Source: Ashinkailepas kermadecensis
Taxonomy: Eukaryota; Arthropoda; Thecostraca; Neolepadidae
NCBI GenBank assembly: GCA_034440615.1
Contig: JAOTOM010003181.1
Span: 1 to 64,000, forward strand
Reading direction: 5' to 3'
Length of the DNA: 64,000 nucleotides
In this document: positions 23,030 to 34,144 of the stretch, piece by piece
How the letters are laid out: every line of letters starts with the position of its first letter
Position numbering within the stretch: the first letter of the stretch is position 1
Position numbers and translations under genes: made by a program
The notes under the pieces: generated by a model
Database searches by the model: none
Told to the model about the DNA's origin: nothing
The model's input: the letters and a program-made list of their open reading frames with translations, nothing else

Positions 23030-23597
23030 CTCTCTCTCTCTCTTCAGGAATTTGTAAATGAAGACCTATCTCCTGTTCCACAAGTTTTCCAGACAGTATA
23101 GACCCACTCCCCCACAAAAACGGGCCTGCGACCATTTCACTCCCGCTCCCTACCCCCCTCCCACCACTACCACCACCACCTCTAATCTACCCACTTGTGA
23201 ACAGGATAACACGTTTTTTCGTGTTGAGCTCCTCGGGATATTTTTTCTGCACAATCAAGTAAAAAAGGTGCCTGAAAATAGCAATTAGCCATTGATGTTC
23301 ACGCTTCCTCTCGTTTGCTTCATTGATCCGAGCTGAAACTGTCTTTTAGCCCACATTTGTAAAATTATTCCGTACAATTACATTTGCTTTTGCATTGGTT
23401 AAAATATTACGTCAATATCATGTTTTCAGGAAGTCTTGATGGCAACTTGTTTGTTTACATCGTGACAAATGTGACGCACGTATCCAACTCGACGCATTTA
23501 CAACTGACGAAAACTTACTACGACTTGTTTACAATATACAACTTTGTTATGAAACATAGTAAAGTAGTAAGTAGTAAAAACGTTTATGAAACAGGCC
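21767..23597. mobile_element. TIR element, possibly PIF/Harbinger-like
   Basis: The left end reads GCCTGTTTCATAAA and the right end is its complement (TTTATGAAACAGGC), and next to each end lie repeats of GTAGTAAGTAGTAAA in inverted orientation (21795-21900 and 23565-23580). The flanks rejoin into continuous PLE sequence (GTCTTGACAA on the left, ATGTTGATTTAACTG on the right), proving an insertion. Inside, 22138-22323 encodes an arginine-rich start (MRRRRPRRFRPRVNMNLD), reminiscent of the N-terminus of Harbinger-type proteins. No transposase core was seen, so it is non-autonomous. The superfamily is a guess. Confidence 0.6.
22979..23043. repeat. (TA)n(TC)n microsatellite
   Basis: About 45 bases of TA followed by about 20 bases of TC. 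Confidence 0.95.
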
Positions 23598-23639
23598 ACA
23601 GATGTTGATTTAACTGATAATACGGAGATGTAGCTAAAT

Positions 23640-23642
<3 letters not shown>

Positions 23643-23710
<68 letters not shown>

Positions 23711-23711
23711 A
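23643..23711. repeat. (TA)n(TG)n microsatellite
   Basis: About 46 bases of TA followed by about 22 bases of GT, immediately next to the end of the PLE arm. Confidence 0.95.
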
Positions 23712-23911
23712 AGTAGTTTGGTAGCAGATTATTTGATATGCATGTTTCGTTGAATATAACAGCGAGTTCAGCGCTGGTGATCTTCCTGCTGGTCGATTCA
23801 ATTGATCTTATTGTTTTCCATCTTCTTCGTTGTGCTTGTGTGGTATATCGCCGTGGTTCATGATGGTCAAGATTACAATTAACATATAGGTTATCTCTGT
23901 ACTTTGTCGAC

Positions 23912-23941
23912 GTTTCGTCTTAACCTAAGACGTATATTCAG
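23912..23941 (-). ncRNA. Hammerhead-like core with a 6-bp stem II
   Basis: On the minus strand: CTGAATA, then GTCTTA and TAAGAC (a perfect 6-bp stem), then GAAAC. The G of the canonical CUGANGA box is U here. Confidence 0.4.
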
Positions 23942-24059
23942 AAAGTCACTTTTATGAAATATAATGTTGCGGAGAGCTGTGTTGAGCATAGTCGAATTGA
24001 AGATGATTATAATAAGTAACCAAATGCTCACATTAAGTAATATAGGATAAAAATCGGTC

Positions 24060-24300
24060 TAATATATTTCTGGCGTGACCCTTCTTCGGAGACAGAATAT
24101 ATATACCGAGACATTTTACGCATATATTAATCCGTGTACCAATATGGACGAAATCGTCATCTGAGTCCAAGTATTTATATTCCAACATAACAAAGGGCAT
24201 TGTAACAAGTACATGTGATGCGACACTAACAGAGCCAAAATGTTCGTCGCTTCCCTAGACACCCTCTGTATACACCTACCCTATGCATCTCAATATACAC
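24060..24300 (-). repeat. PLE terminal segment, inverted partner of 29125-29400
   Basis: The complement matches 29125-29400, for example TTGGCTCTGTTAGTGTCGCA and TTGTTACAATGCCCTTTGTT. The hammerhead-like core here is degraded (AGAAAT instead of CGAAAT). Confidence 0.8.
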
Positions 24301-24399
24301 ATATATCCGTGATACGTCAATGCTCTCGAAGTGTTCGCGTGTGTGGATGAACGAGTGTGTAAGTGAGTGAGTGAACACCGCCAGGGGCAATTGCCTTCA

Positions 24400-25692
24400 C
24401 AATAGATGTAGTGAATCTTTACAGGAACATACCCACAGCAGAAGCAATTTCTGCTGCCATGAATCTTTTCAGGGCCCACCTTGCGAAGATCGAAACGTTC
24501 GGACTAAATCTCGATGATATTGAAAATTGTTGACTCGCCGCCTTCACAACTTCGTTCGATTTGGACAACAATATTACCGGCAACAAAATGGCATAGCTAC
24601 TAATGGCATAGCATAGCCGTATTGCACCATCTTTAGCAGTGATCTTCATGAATGCCATCGAAACATCGCTACTGACCTCAACACCGCATCGACGAGCCAT
24701 ATACTTGAGATATATAGATGACATATTCGGTATATGGACTCAGGACTCAGACTCTTTAAACACATTTTTGCAGACATGAGCCGCTTCCATTCCAAGCTAA
24801 ACTTTGCCATAGACAGAAGCGATCAGTCTACTAACGGCCAAGTTTCCTTCCTCGACACACTTCTAACGGTCAACAGTGACCTGACCTATACAACATAACT
24901 TTTCATTAAACCGATGGCAGCTCCTATTATCCTCTCATACAAATCGGCTCACCCTATCCAAGCTAAAAGTTCTGTTCTGTATGCTCAATTGCTGAGAGCA
25001 ATGCGGCTCAGTTCTGATAAGGCCGCCCAAAAAAAGAGGTATCGAAAAAATCGAAAGTATTTTCCTATCCAATGGCTATTCCTCATAGCATGATACAGAA
25101 CACAAAAATTTCGAGTATTGACACGCAATGCTAAATGCAGACGTCGCGCGACAAGTCAACACACGACACAAACGCTTCCAGCTCACATAGATCCGCAGAC
25201 ACCACATACATCAGTTTACCATTTATCGATGATTATCTGACCAAAAAGGTAGCCACAGCCATCACTAGGTCCACACTCTCAATGCGCGTAGCTTGGAAAA
25301 AAGCGGCAAGACACTTCCGGAAACCATGACTAAATCTGCCCTCGACCCTCCACCATGCCACTCGAGCGTGCCAATGCTGTCTGGCCGGTCTTAAAGATAG
25401 ATGTCACACCAAAAATGTGGTATACAAAATTAAGTGCGGAAGGAAACCACACGCATGGTTATGGACAGATACATGGAACACATTAGAGACGCAAAGAACA
25501 AAACGAAAAAAGACCCCTTTTGGAGAGCATTTCGCCACAAATTACCCAGAAAGCACCACATCGTAGTAGAAGTAGAAAGTAAGTAGAAATTCTAGCAACA
25601 GCCAGGGACAACGCTGATCTGAAGATCCTCGAATCTCTACATATACGTAATCTACGGCCGCAACTAAACACGCAAACGACGTCTTGATATAT
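24400..25692 (+). pseudogene. Penelope-like element ORF, RT and GIY-YIG parts
   Basis: Plus-strand blocks in order: RAHLAKIETFGLNLDDIEN (about 24470); an RT block with RIAPSLAVIFMNAIETSL (24620); the catalytic LRYIDDIFGIWTQDSDS (about 24705-24755); SFLDTLLTVNSDL (24850); IKPMAAPIILSYKSAHP (24905); the linker with TYISLPFIDDYLTKK (25195-25250); and the nuclease with VVYKIKCGRKPHAW (25420) and THIRNLRPQLNT-like residues at the end (25640-25670). Several frameshifts and stops break it. The order RT then GIY-YIG defines a PLE. It is truncated at 25692 by the insertion of the 25693-28478 transposon. Confidence 0.82.
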
Positions 25693-26110
25693 CGTCGCCC
25701 CAAAGTCCCAACCGCGAAAGTGATTTTTTTCCGATGTTGACTTTTCGTACCTACGGTATCACTGACGAAGAGACCTTTCGAATGCTCCAATCGCGAAAGT
25801 GATCAGATGAATAGTTTGGACGCTATGGGCAGTCCTCCGACCACGTGTTGTGTCTTTTTACGGAATGTCCCCATATTCACAAAGCTCCAACCGCGAAACT
25901 GCACTTTCGTGGTTGGCGCTTTGTGTTTTTGGAGCACGGGATCCTGTTTGCCAGGTTGCAATACCACTTTCGCGGTTGGAGTTTCACGTTTGTTTTGTAT
26001 TTTTACAATAGCACTGCCAAAATTCATCGCGTGAGTCTGAAGATCGGTCGGTGCTTTTAGTAAAACTTTACTAAAAAACGGGTCGATTAATTCTGATTTT
26101 GTTCCACAGG

Positions 26111-28048
26111 ATGAACGAGCAAGAGGTCCTCGCCGCCCTCTGTGACGATGACTCTGATGAGGACCCAACCTGGAAGTCCCCGGACAGAGGCAGAACTAAC
26201 GCAGTTGATCCGGTCTTGGAGACGTCCTCCGATGACTCGGAGTCGGATCCGGAGCCTGCCGCGGAAGGCGATGCACCGCCAACCGAGGGATCTGTCCGGA
26301 AGCGCAAAGTTCGCAACGAGGCGGCTTGGGCAAGAAACGTCAAGATTAATCGGCCTGCTACGGGCCAGCAGTTCGTCAACACCGGCAAGGTGAAACAAGC
26401 CAAGAAGATGCAGCCGTCTCAGTGCCAGCACTCGAAGGTGGGGCTGTACAAGTGCAGTGCGTTTGGGGAGGAGGACCGACTCGCGCTTTTCGAAACGTTG
26501 TACGCCCTGGCTGATCGCGGAAAGCAGAGGGCGTATGTTCGTGAGCGGTGCACGACAAAGGAGAAGTCGCGGACGACCCTTCCAGAGGGAAAGGAGTCGC
26601 GGAGGTCGTCGACCACGTCATACTCTCTGATGCACAACGGGTCCCCGGCAATCGTTTGCCGCGGCTTCTTCATGGCTACCTTGGCTGTCACAGACGCGTC
26701 GCTCCGTTCTTGGCTGGCCGCGGACAACGATGGAATTCCGCACGTTGGCAAGCACGTGCCCAACGAGCGTCACCAGACCCGCCGGGATCGCATGGCACGG
26801 CACATCACCAAGTTCTCCGTCGTTGAGAGCCACTACTGCCGCGCCTCATCAACCAACAAGCGCTACCTGGACCCGGAGTTGTCGGTGGCGAAGATGTACG
26901 CGCTGTGGGTGGAGGAGTGCAGCGAGCAGGGATGGGACCCTGGGTCCGTGGAGCTATACCGGCAGGCGTTCCGGACGTTCAACCTGGGATTCCACCGACC
27001 CAAGAAAGATCAGTGTGCACGTTGTGAGAAGTTTGATCGGCAGACGGAAGAGGAGAAGCAAGGTGAGGCGAAGGTCGAGCACCAGGCGCTCCTCGAGCGG
27101 AAGACCAAGGCTCGTGAGTGGCGGGACAATGAGAAGAAAGAAGGAGAGAAGGACGACGTGGTCTCCGTCAACTTTGACCTACAAGTGGTGCTGTACACGC
27201 CGAAAAGTGAATCGGGACCCATTTTTTTACCGTCGTAAGTTGGCGGTCTACAATCTTACGATCTTCAACATCAACACCCGAGCCGGCGACTGCTTCGTTT
27301 TGAACGAGACTGAGGGTGGACGAGGCGCGAACGAGATCTCGACCATCATCTTCCGTTGGGCCATGAAACTGGTGGGCGTCCGCAAGCTCAATTTGATGAG
27401 CGACGGCTGCGGGGGACAGCAGAAGAACGCGGTGTTCGCGGCGATGCTCTCCCATCTCGTCAAGGTGCACCCTTCCATAAAGCTCATCACACACCGATTC
27501 TTCGAGCCGGGGCACACGGAGATGGAGTGCGACTCGATCCACTCAACCATCGAGCGGAAGGCAAGGAGGCTCCCGGTGTACTCACCCGATGAGTGGGCGG
27601 CCACCATCCGCGGGGCTCGCCAAACCCCACGGCCCTACAACGTGACCGTTCTGACGCACGGAGACTTCCTTGACTTCAAGGCCATCACCATCAAGCTGAA
27701 GGGCGGGAAGGAAGCCATCAAGTGGCGGAAGGTGCGCCAGCTCCTGTATTCCACGTCCCAACCCGCCTTCGCCTACCACCTCAACGGGAACCAAGACAAC
27801 TTCTACGTCCACAAACTCTACGAGCGGGGTCGGCGGGCGCAACTCTTCCCGCCCTTCGGAACATCTACAGCCGCCGGCTTCCAATCTCGGAAGCGAAGAA
27901 GGCGGACCTCCTCGCCCTCTGCCGAGAACTGGTGATCCCAACGGCGTATCACCCCTTCTATGAGAGCCTCCCGACGGCGGCCACTGTGGACCAGGTTGAG
28001 GATGACCTTCACGACGAATGCGAGGGCTGCGACGAGTGTGCCGAGTGA
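26111..28048 (+). pseudogene. CGGQ-type DDE/RNase H-like transposase, two frameshifts
   Basis: The start is placed at the ATG at 26111, just after a CAG that could be a splice acceptor. Frame one (to 27238) has an acidic N-terminus (about residues 1-60), a basic KRKVRN patch, a C-x2-C pair (QCARCEKFD), a Lys/Glu-rich coiled stretch, and SVNFDLQVVLY with a candidate first Asp. A run of seven T near 27222-27230 shifts the frame; the second frame continues YRRKLAVYNLTIFN, GGRGANEIS, LMSDGCGGQQKN (second Asp) and FEPGHTEMECDSIHSTIER (candidate acidic residues). A second slip near 27855 leads to RRLPISEAKKADLLAL and an acidic Cys-rich tail (ECEGCDECAE). Restoring neither lesion is needed to see the family: proteins with this SD-x-CGGQ block are widespread in invertebrates. 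GC is higher than the flanks. Confidence 0.8.
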
Positions 28049-28049
28049 G

Positions 28050-28088
28050 ACCTTCACGACGAATGCGAGGGCTGCGACGAGTGTGCCG
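28050..28088 (+). repeat. Short tandem duplication of the transposase gene's 3' end
   Basis: The 45-base segment ending in the stop codon (ACCTTCACGACGAATGCGAG onward, 28004-28048) is repeated directly after the stop, duplicating codons for the Cys-rich tail. Confidence 0.85.
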
Positions 28089-28572
28089 AGTGAAGATGAT
28101 GGTGGTTGTTCAGTTGTCATGAAAGTGTGTTGAAAGCAGAAAGTTTGAGTGGCGTGCAGAGGTCTGGTGATGCCTGGGGAAAATCTTGATTGTATGCCCC
28201 AAAGACTCAAGTATAAGGCCTAATATACAGAGATTTCCCCGGGATGCTCGGGGCCAACGCCCCGTCGCCCCCCCCTGCACGCCACTGCTTTCACAGTAAG
28301 GTTAGATCGTCGATTATCAAGGTTGTGTTGTGTACTTGGATACTTGTTCTACAAAAAATAAAAGAGGGGTTTTCTTCTAACTCACCTCCCTGATTTCCGG
28401 TTGATTGTTGAAAACTTAAAAGTCAATTATCTCAGAACACAAATAAATCACTTTCGCGGTTGGGACTTTGGGGCGACGATATCACATAAAATTACATAAA
28501 CATAAATTATATATAGCATGTATTAGGCGTTATATTGGATATATGTCTATATATGTGCGTGAGTGTATGCAT

Positions 28573-28574
<2 letters not shown>

Positions 28575-28640
<66 letters not shown>
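28575..28640. repeat. (TA)n microsatellite
   Basis: About 66 bases of uninterrupted TA. Confidence 0.95.
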
Positions 28641-28646
<6 letters not shown>

Positions 28647-28720
28647 ATAAAAGTCATAAAGTATTAAGGCTTAATAAGAGCCACAGGGGCCCATCTGGGT
28701 TAAGCCTATCTAGAAAAGTT

Positions 28721-28748
28721 TATATATATATATATATATATATAATAT

Positions 28749-28827
<79 letters not shown>

Positions 28828-28832
28828 TATAC
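28721..28832. repeat. (TA)n microsatellite
   Basis: About 110 bases of TA with two interruptions near 28745 and 28825. Confidence 0.95.
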
Positions 28833-28839
28833 ATGGACC

Positions 28840-29120
28840 ATCGGCTCGGGCTTCCTCAGAGGATTCCTTCTTGACAGTTTGTTTCTGGTTTGGAGTTTCT
28901 GTGAGTGTCTGCACCACTGAGGAGGCTTTTCTGCATTCCACGTGTCATTTTGCACGCTTTTTTCCCGCGTGCTTTTTCAATTTTTTATGCTTGAACTTTT
29001 TTCATCACTCCTGACGATGGCCCCTGGCCGAAACGTTGAGTAATAAAGTATAACCTTTATCGTTACTTTTGATATCAACTCAGCACCTCCTGGTATATTG
29101 AAGGTCGTATATTTTCTTTA
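28840..29120 (+). repeat. Solo PLE terminal segment with hammerhead-like core
   Basis: Nearly identical to 44840-45125 (same strand) and 61960-62220 (opposite strand). It runs from CATCGGCTCGGGCTTCCTC to GGTATATTGAAGGTCGTATA. No coding part is attached, so it is a solo terminal copy. Confidence 0.85.
29011..29034 (+). ncRNA. Hammerhead-ribozyme core in PLE terminal segment
   Basis: CTGACGA at 29011, self-complementary GGCC at 29019 and 29026 forming stem II, and GAAAC at 29030. The conserved core nucleotides of the hammerhead are all present. Hammerhead motifs are an established feature of PLE terminal repeats. Stems I and III need folding software. Confidence 0.55.
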
Positions 29121-29124
29121 CACG

Positions 29125-29400
29125 CATATAGAGATGCATAGGGTAGGTGTATACAGAGGGTGTCTAGGGAAGCGACGAACATTTTGGCTCTGTTAGTGTC
29201 GCACCACATGTATTTGTTACAATGCCCTTTGTTATGTTGGAATTTAAATACTTTGACTCAGATGATGATTTCGTCAATATTGGTAGACGGCTTAATATGT
29301 ATATCATGTGCGCAAAATCCTGTGCGTAAAATGTCTCTGCATTTTTATTCTGTCTCCGAAGAAGGGCCACGCCCGAAATATATGTTGAATAAGCGAAAAA
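29125..29400 (+). repeat. PLE terminal segment, inverted partner of 24060-24300
   Basis: It closes the structure begun at 24060. It holds CCGAAGA at 29356, GGGC at 29364, GCCC at 29371 and GAAAT at 29375, a hammerhead-like core with a 4-bp stem II. Confidence 0.8.
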
Positions 29401-32400
29401 CGAACAAAATAGCACACAAGCTTGAAAAGGAGGCCGAAACGCCAGGAGTGAAAGGTCGCATCTTGGATATGGAACCCAAGGCTTCGAATGTAGTGATTAG
29501 CAACTGAGTACTGTGTATGTATGAAGAGAGAAGATGGAGAAGATTTTGAGGTGTCGTCTTTGCAGCACAGGACAAGAAATGTGAAGCAGGAGACGGAAGC
29601 AACGCTGAGCAGGTGAAGGCGAAGCAAAGATGCTGGGAAGTTAGGCTGATTGGACCTTTAACCTCGTTTTTCTTCTGTTAGTTATTAGGGCGCATCGACT
29701 TCATTGGTCATGAAGCACCCGTCTCGTTTTTGTTCTGTTGATGGAAATACATTTCCTCATTAGTCGATTATAACAGGCGCCATCCAGAAATGTGGTTGCA
29801 ACGAATCATGGTGTACTGCTCAAACATACAATATATTTTGAATGAAATCCAAGCTTTTTGATCACATTTGCAAGGTTAATAGCAGCGGGAAAGAAAACCG
29901 AGCAGATGACAAGAAAGCAGCCAGGTGACAAGGTTCTTCACTGGTATTCTAGGATTAGTTGTCAATGTAGCATGTGCAGGAGTGCCGTAGTTATTGTACC
30001 ATTATGCGAGTGTTGTATCGGCGACCGATTCTAACGCGCGTATGATTCGCTTGCCACGTGATTCGCGGATATTCCTTTCGATCGCCCCCGAAAGGCCCTT
30101 TCGATCGTAACTTACTGTTAATCATCATGTTATTTGTAGGTTAGGGCTGTTGTGTGCTCGTTAGGTTATGGCTGCTGTCTGCTAGGTTGGGACTGTTGTA
30201 TATTGTGCGTGTTGAATAGTCGTGTGCTAGGTTGGGTCTGTTTATTGTGCGCACTGAGCGTAATTTGTATGCAAAAGCAAAATGCGAGAGTAGCCAACAG
30301 CATCTCACGCATATATCAAGTATTGACGATCCAGGGCGCATCAAAGGAGATAGTGGGTTCGTACCCCTCCTGGTGTTATGCACTATTGATATTGATTTGC
30401 CATTTTCCATATTTAGTTTGAAAGTGCTCGGACCTAGATCCCCGGGCTTGGAGGAACCTTGTCAAAGTCATCATTGCGAAGAAATATAGACGAGCCCAAC
30501 CAAGCAGGTATGGTTTCAGATTAGGTACGCAACATGATGATGCGTCCTGCGGGAACCGATTGCTGGTATATTCAATATTGAGAACGACCGGCACTTCAAC
30601 GCAATGCTTACAAGATTGTTCCTGCGATTTGCATTCCCACAAAAGAAAAACTTAAACGTGCACTGGAAGGGGGGGGGAATCCGTCCACTCCTCCAGTTTT
30701 TCATAGATACTCGATTGTACTGGGCGATGTACGCCATTTTTGTGTACCTGCCTAGAAATGTCCGGCGCGTCGTTTAAAGCAAGACAAACGAAAATCGGCC
30801 GATTTTTTTCCGTGTTAGAAGCCGTCAAAGTCAACACATTTCGCAGCGCCAGACCACAAAAGTCGGCGCTGATGCGCTTCCCGTATATCGACAAAGTGGA
30901 AGTGCTCTTGGCAATACTAGCGGCTTGTTTGATGTATATTGTTATGTTATATATCTTCCAGGTCATGTTAAGTCACCAAGGCCAAGTCAGGTCAAGTTCA
31001 TGACAGGTCAATAGAACAAAACTTGGGCCACCGGAAGATTATCATACACGCAATTGACTGGCATGCGATTCATGCCATTTTGCATGTTACCCCCTACACA
31101 TCATGAAAACTTTTTTTTCTGTCATCGTGAACCTAAGCGTTTCAATATTTCATCCATGCGCTTCAGCCCTTTCTTCGTGAAGCCGTTGTGCCTGGCCGCC
31201 CTCCCGATCAGTCGGGCAGGCGGTACGGTTTTGGTAACAGGAACCGGTAACTGACCTGATAAAGTGCTGATATATAAGTGACCTAAGGTCAAATTCCGCA
31301 TCTGTCATCTGTATTGCATCATTAACCATGTCCAAAACATCACTGAAGCCCATTTTGGAACATTTAAGCACAATCACAGCGATCTAAAACAATATGAAGC
31401 CAAGCCACGCAAAGCAAGTAAAATGTAACATGTTTCACTTCATTTTACCTTGAAGATTTTTGACCTAAGTTCTAAGGTCATGAAATGTGCGCACAATAGA
31501 GTTCACCACGGTCCCAATCTACCCTGAAAGTTGCGTTACTCTAGCCTTACGGGAGCCGAGATCTTTGGTGGGATGGGGCGCAATCCGCCCCCCTCCAGTA
31601 CGTATGATCTTCAGAGGGCCTCCAGGGCGCGTGTTGATGCATCAATGCATCCAAATTTCGAATCAATCACTTCAACTAGACACAGCCGCGCAGAACCCAG
31701 TCACAAGCACTATGGCACGCTTAGAACAACGGCTATTAAAATATCAGGTTCCGCGGAGCCAAATTTTCAACACCGGAACAATGGGTCGGACTTTCGTCAG
31801 TTGATTAGATTGTTTCATGCTTAGTTACTAATGACATTGCACAGCCTATTTTACAGACGGCTTTTCTGGTCAATTCATCTTTGATACCTTTATTGATTAA
31901 TTCGTACACGCTTTTTAAAAAATCTCCATAATTGGTATGGGTGAAAATTGGCGCGAAATGACTATGGAACTGCGCATGCCCAGAACGAAATATTTACTAT
32001 GTTTAGGGTGTTTACGGGTTAAATGGTATTGACAATTTAAAACACGCTAGATTGTTCAATTACATATAACCAATCAGCCAACTACTTCAGAACTCAGGAC
32101 ATAAAATTGTAAAAAGGGTGTGCTTGAGATTTAGACCAATTGGAGAACATTTCTCCGCCGCCGTTTTACAGCTTTTCCTATTGGCTATATTCCCCCGTCT
32201 GGAACTGGATTATAGATCGCATACATTAGAGGACCACGTGAGATGCCTTGCCCGTGTGGTCTGGCAAAACAAAACGCTTGGACTCGATAATTAAGCAGCT
32301 GTCGCACCGACCGCCAGCCTGACCGGGAGCGTGGGTCCCTGCTTAGAACTGAGCGTCGGCGTTTACCCGCTCGTTGACTTTGGCTCAAGGTCGCTCAACA

Positions 32401-33420
32401 ATGGCGGCTCATGCCGCGCGAACTCCGAATTGAACAGCTGGCAGCGGGGATGAATTCCTACTAGCCAGCTATGGACCAACCAGTGCACTGGTTGGTTGGA
32501 TGAGTCCTTCGTGAACACCAGTTACTTCCGCCAGATTCGACTCATCGCTGAATGTCTGGCCGTGTTGCCGTCGTTCGACGTTCCGCCGCTACCCGCTCTA
32601 GGCTGGTCCACGAGGTGCAGAAGATGCCAGAACTGACCTAGGACCATATTATTGCGCTAAATGACGTCCTCTTTGCCAGCTATTGATCTGCACTGCTACT
32701 TTTATGTTCAGTCTATAGCTGATGTGCAAGATGCACTCGAAGACTCGGATCCAGGCGTGCAGTGTGCTCAGGCTGAGTCGCAGGTGTTCTCTGTTGACTG
32801 TCAACCGACGCACGCGGTGAAGATCACTTGTCGATGCACCCTTCACGTTTACGACATCTTGCTTCAGCCACTTCATTAGCTTTTATAAATATTTTGTAGC
32901 GCCGACTGGATTTGGCCCATTGAACTTTCAGTTTGACTATAAAGGTACTTATATCTCGGCTGCAACGTGTCGGTTCAACTGGCGCTGTAGGCGCGTGACC
33001 TCGATGTCCAGTTTTAGCTGCAGACTCGCAACTCGCATGACGATGCATTTGTCGCAAGGTTTTATGCGGTTTCTGAAAAACGTTTCACCTTAAAATACCG
33101 AGCACAATTAATCAGCCTAACAGCCTAAGGAACAAAATAGATAAGCCACCACAACCACGCGAGCATGTATGTACGGCCCATTTTCTTCTGCATCATGTCG
33201 AACATATTACTACACTGGCACATGTGAACATGGCGCGCTGCGCGAGAATATGAACCGAGGTTCTGCCGCTCAATGCTGGTCACGTCACCCACAGAGCCTC
33301 CATCGACACAAACAGTCTCCTTCAAAACTGCCCCTCTGCAGCTCAGTATCGTTGCGCGCGGAGTAACAGATAATATAGTTCCGTACTAGATATGAACGGC
33401 ACGCCCCGCGGCGGTCAAAC
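29401..33420. other. Long stretch with no recognised gene
   Basis: Many short frames occur on both strands, none with a domain that could be identified. A dispersed repeat at about 31550-31645 is shared with 2020-2115. A piece with AACTGACCTGATAAAG near 31250 resembles the SINE body. The G-run at 30670 and T-runs are simple tracts. Confidence 0.5.
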
Positions 33421-33738
33421 CTACCTAGAGATGCTAACGTTCGGCGCGGCGGTCAACCCACTTAGAGATGACAGACAGCGCACACAAATCCAAGCAGCGG
33501 TGAACTTCGCGGCTACAGGCTCTATACCTTGCTCCTTGAGGAAAGCCGAAATATTCTTCACTGTTGCTTGTTTCAGACCGCCATTCTGATAAATATACTC
33601 CAATGCTGCTTTTCTGGATCTTACTGATTCAGTATAGCGGAAACCGGGTCTAGTTGATACACGAAATCGTTGATACAACATTTTCCCCAAAAGTATGAAG
33701 CCAGTTGCCATGGCTACCACACATGTTGCTACAGGCAT
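33421..33738 (-). other. Unrecognised minus-strand open frame
   Basis: A frame of 105 codons starting MPVATCVVAMATGFILLGKM, a hydrophobic stretch that could be a membrane segment, followed by a hydrophilic part with RSRKAALEYIYQNGGLKQAT. No family is recognised, and no flanking splice sites or repeats support it. It may be a chance frame. Confidence 0.2.
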
Positions 33739-34144
33739 CCTCTTCTCTCGGCAAAAAACAAGCGCAAGTCCTTTCGTCCCGCGGCTGCCGAATGGTGACG
33801 ATGTGGCACATTTTTGGAGCCAAAGTAAAATTTAGGCTTAGTGTAGGTGTAGCTATCTCCTCGCAACCCTTCAAAAGTGAAGTGTTATTTTGAGTTTCGC
33901 CAAAATTTTATCAACTAGACCCAGTCTCCCCTATCATTATAAAATCAGTATTTCGAAAATAAACCAAATAACTAATAAGGATGGTTAGGGTTATATACCA
34001 ATGATACCTTGAATGTTGCAATCATGATAGAAATCATTATTCGCAGATTAATACAGTTAATGAACGCTTGGTATGCCCTAACTATCAATACAATTACTAT
34101 TTATCGACCAATATAGATGGCGCTGTTCAGAACATCAATCTGGT

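Larger units (their letters stand above)
25693..28478 (+). mobile_element. DNA transposon with CGGQ-motif transposase and 4-bp ATAT duplication (possibly Sola-like)
   Basis: Perfect terminal inverted repeats start with CGTCGCCCCAAAGTCCCAAC at 25693 and run on through CGCGAAAGTGATTT; the complement ends at 28478. ATAT is present at 25689-25692 and again at 28479-28482, a 4-bp target duplication. The core word CCAACCGCGAAAGTG recurs just inside the left end (near 25790, 25888, 25905 and 25965, partly as hairpins), suggesting subterminal binding sites. The element carries one gene (26111-28048). A 4-bp duplication is a feature of the Sola superfamily, but membership is inference. It sits inside a PLE. 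Confidence 0.88.
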
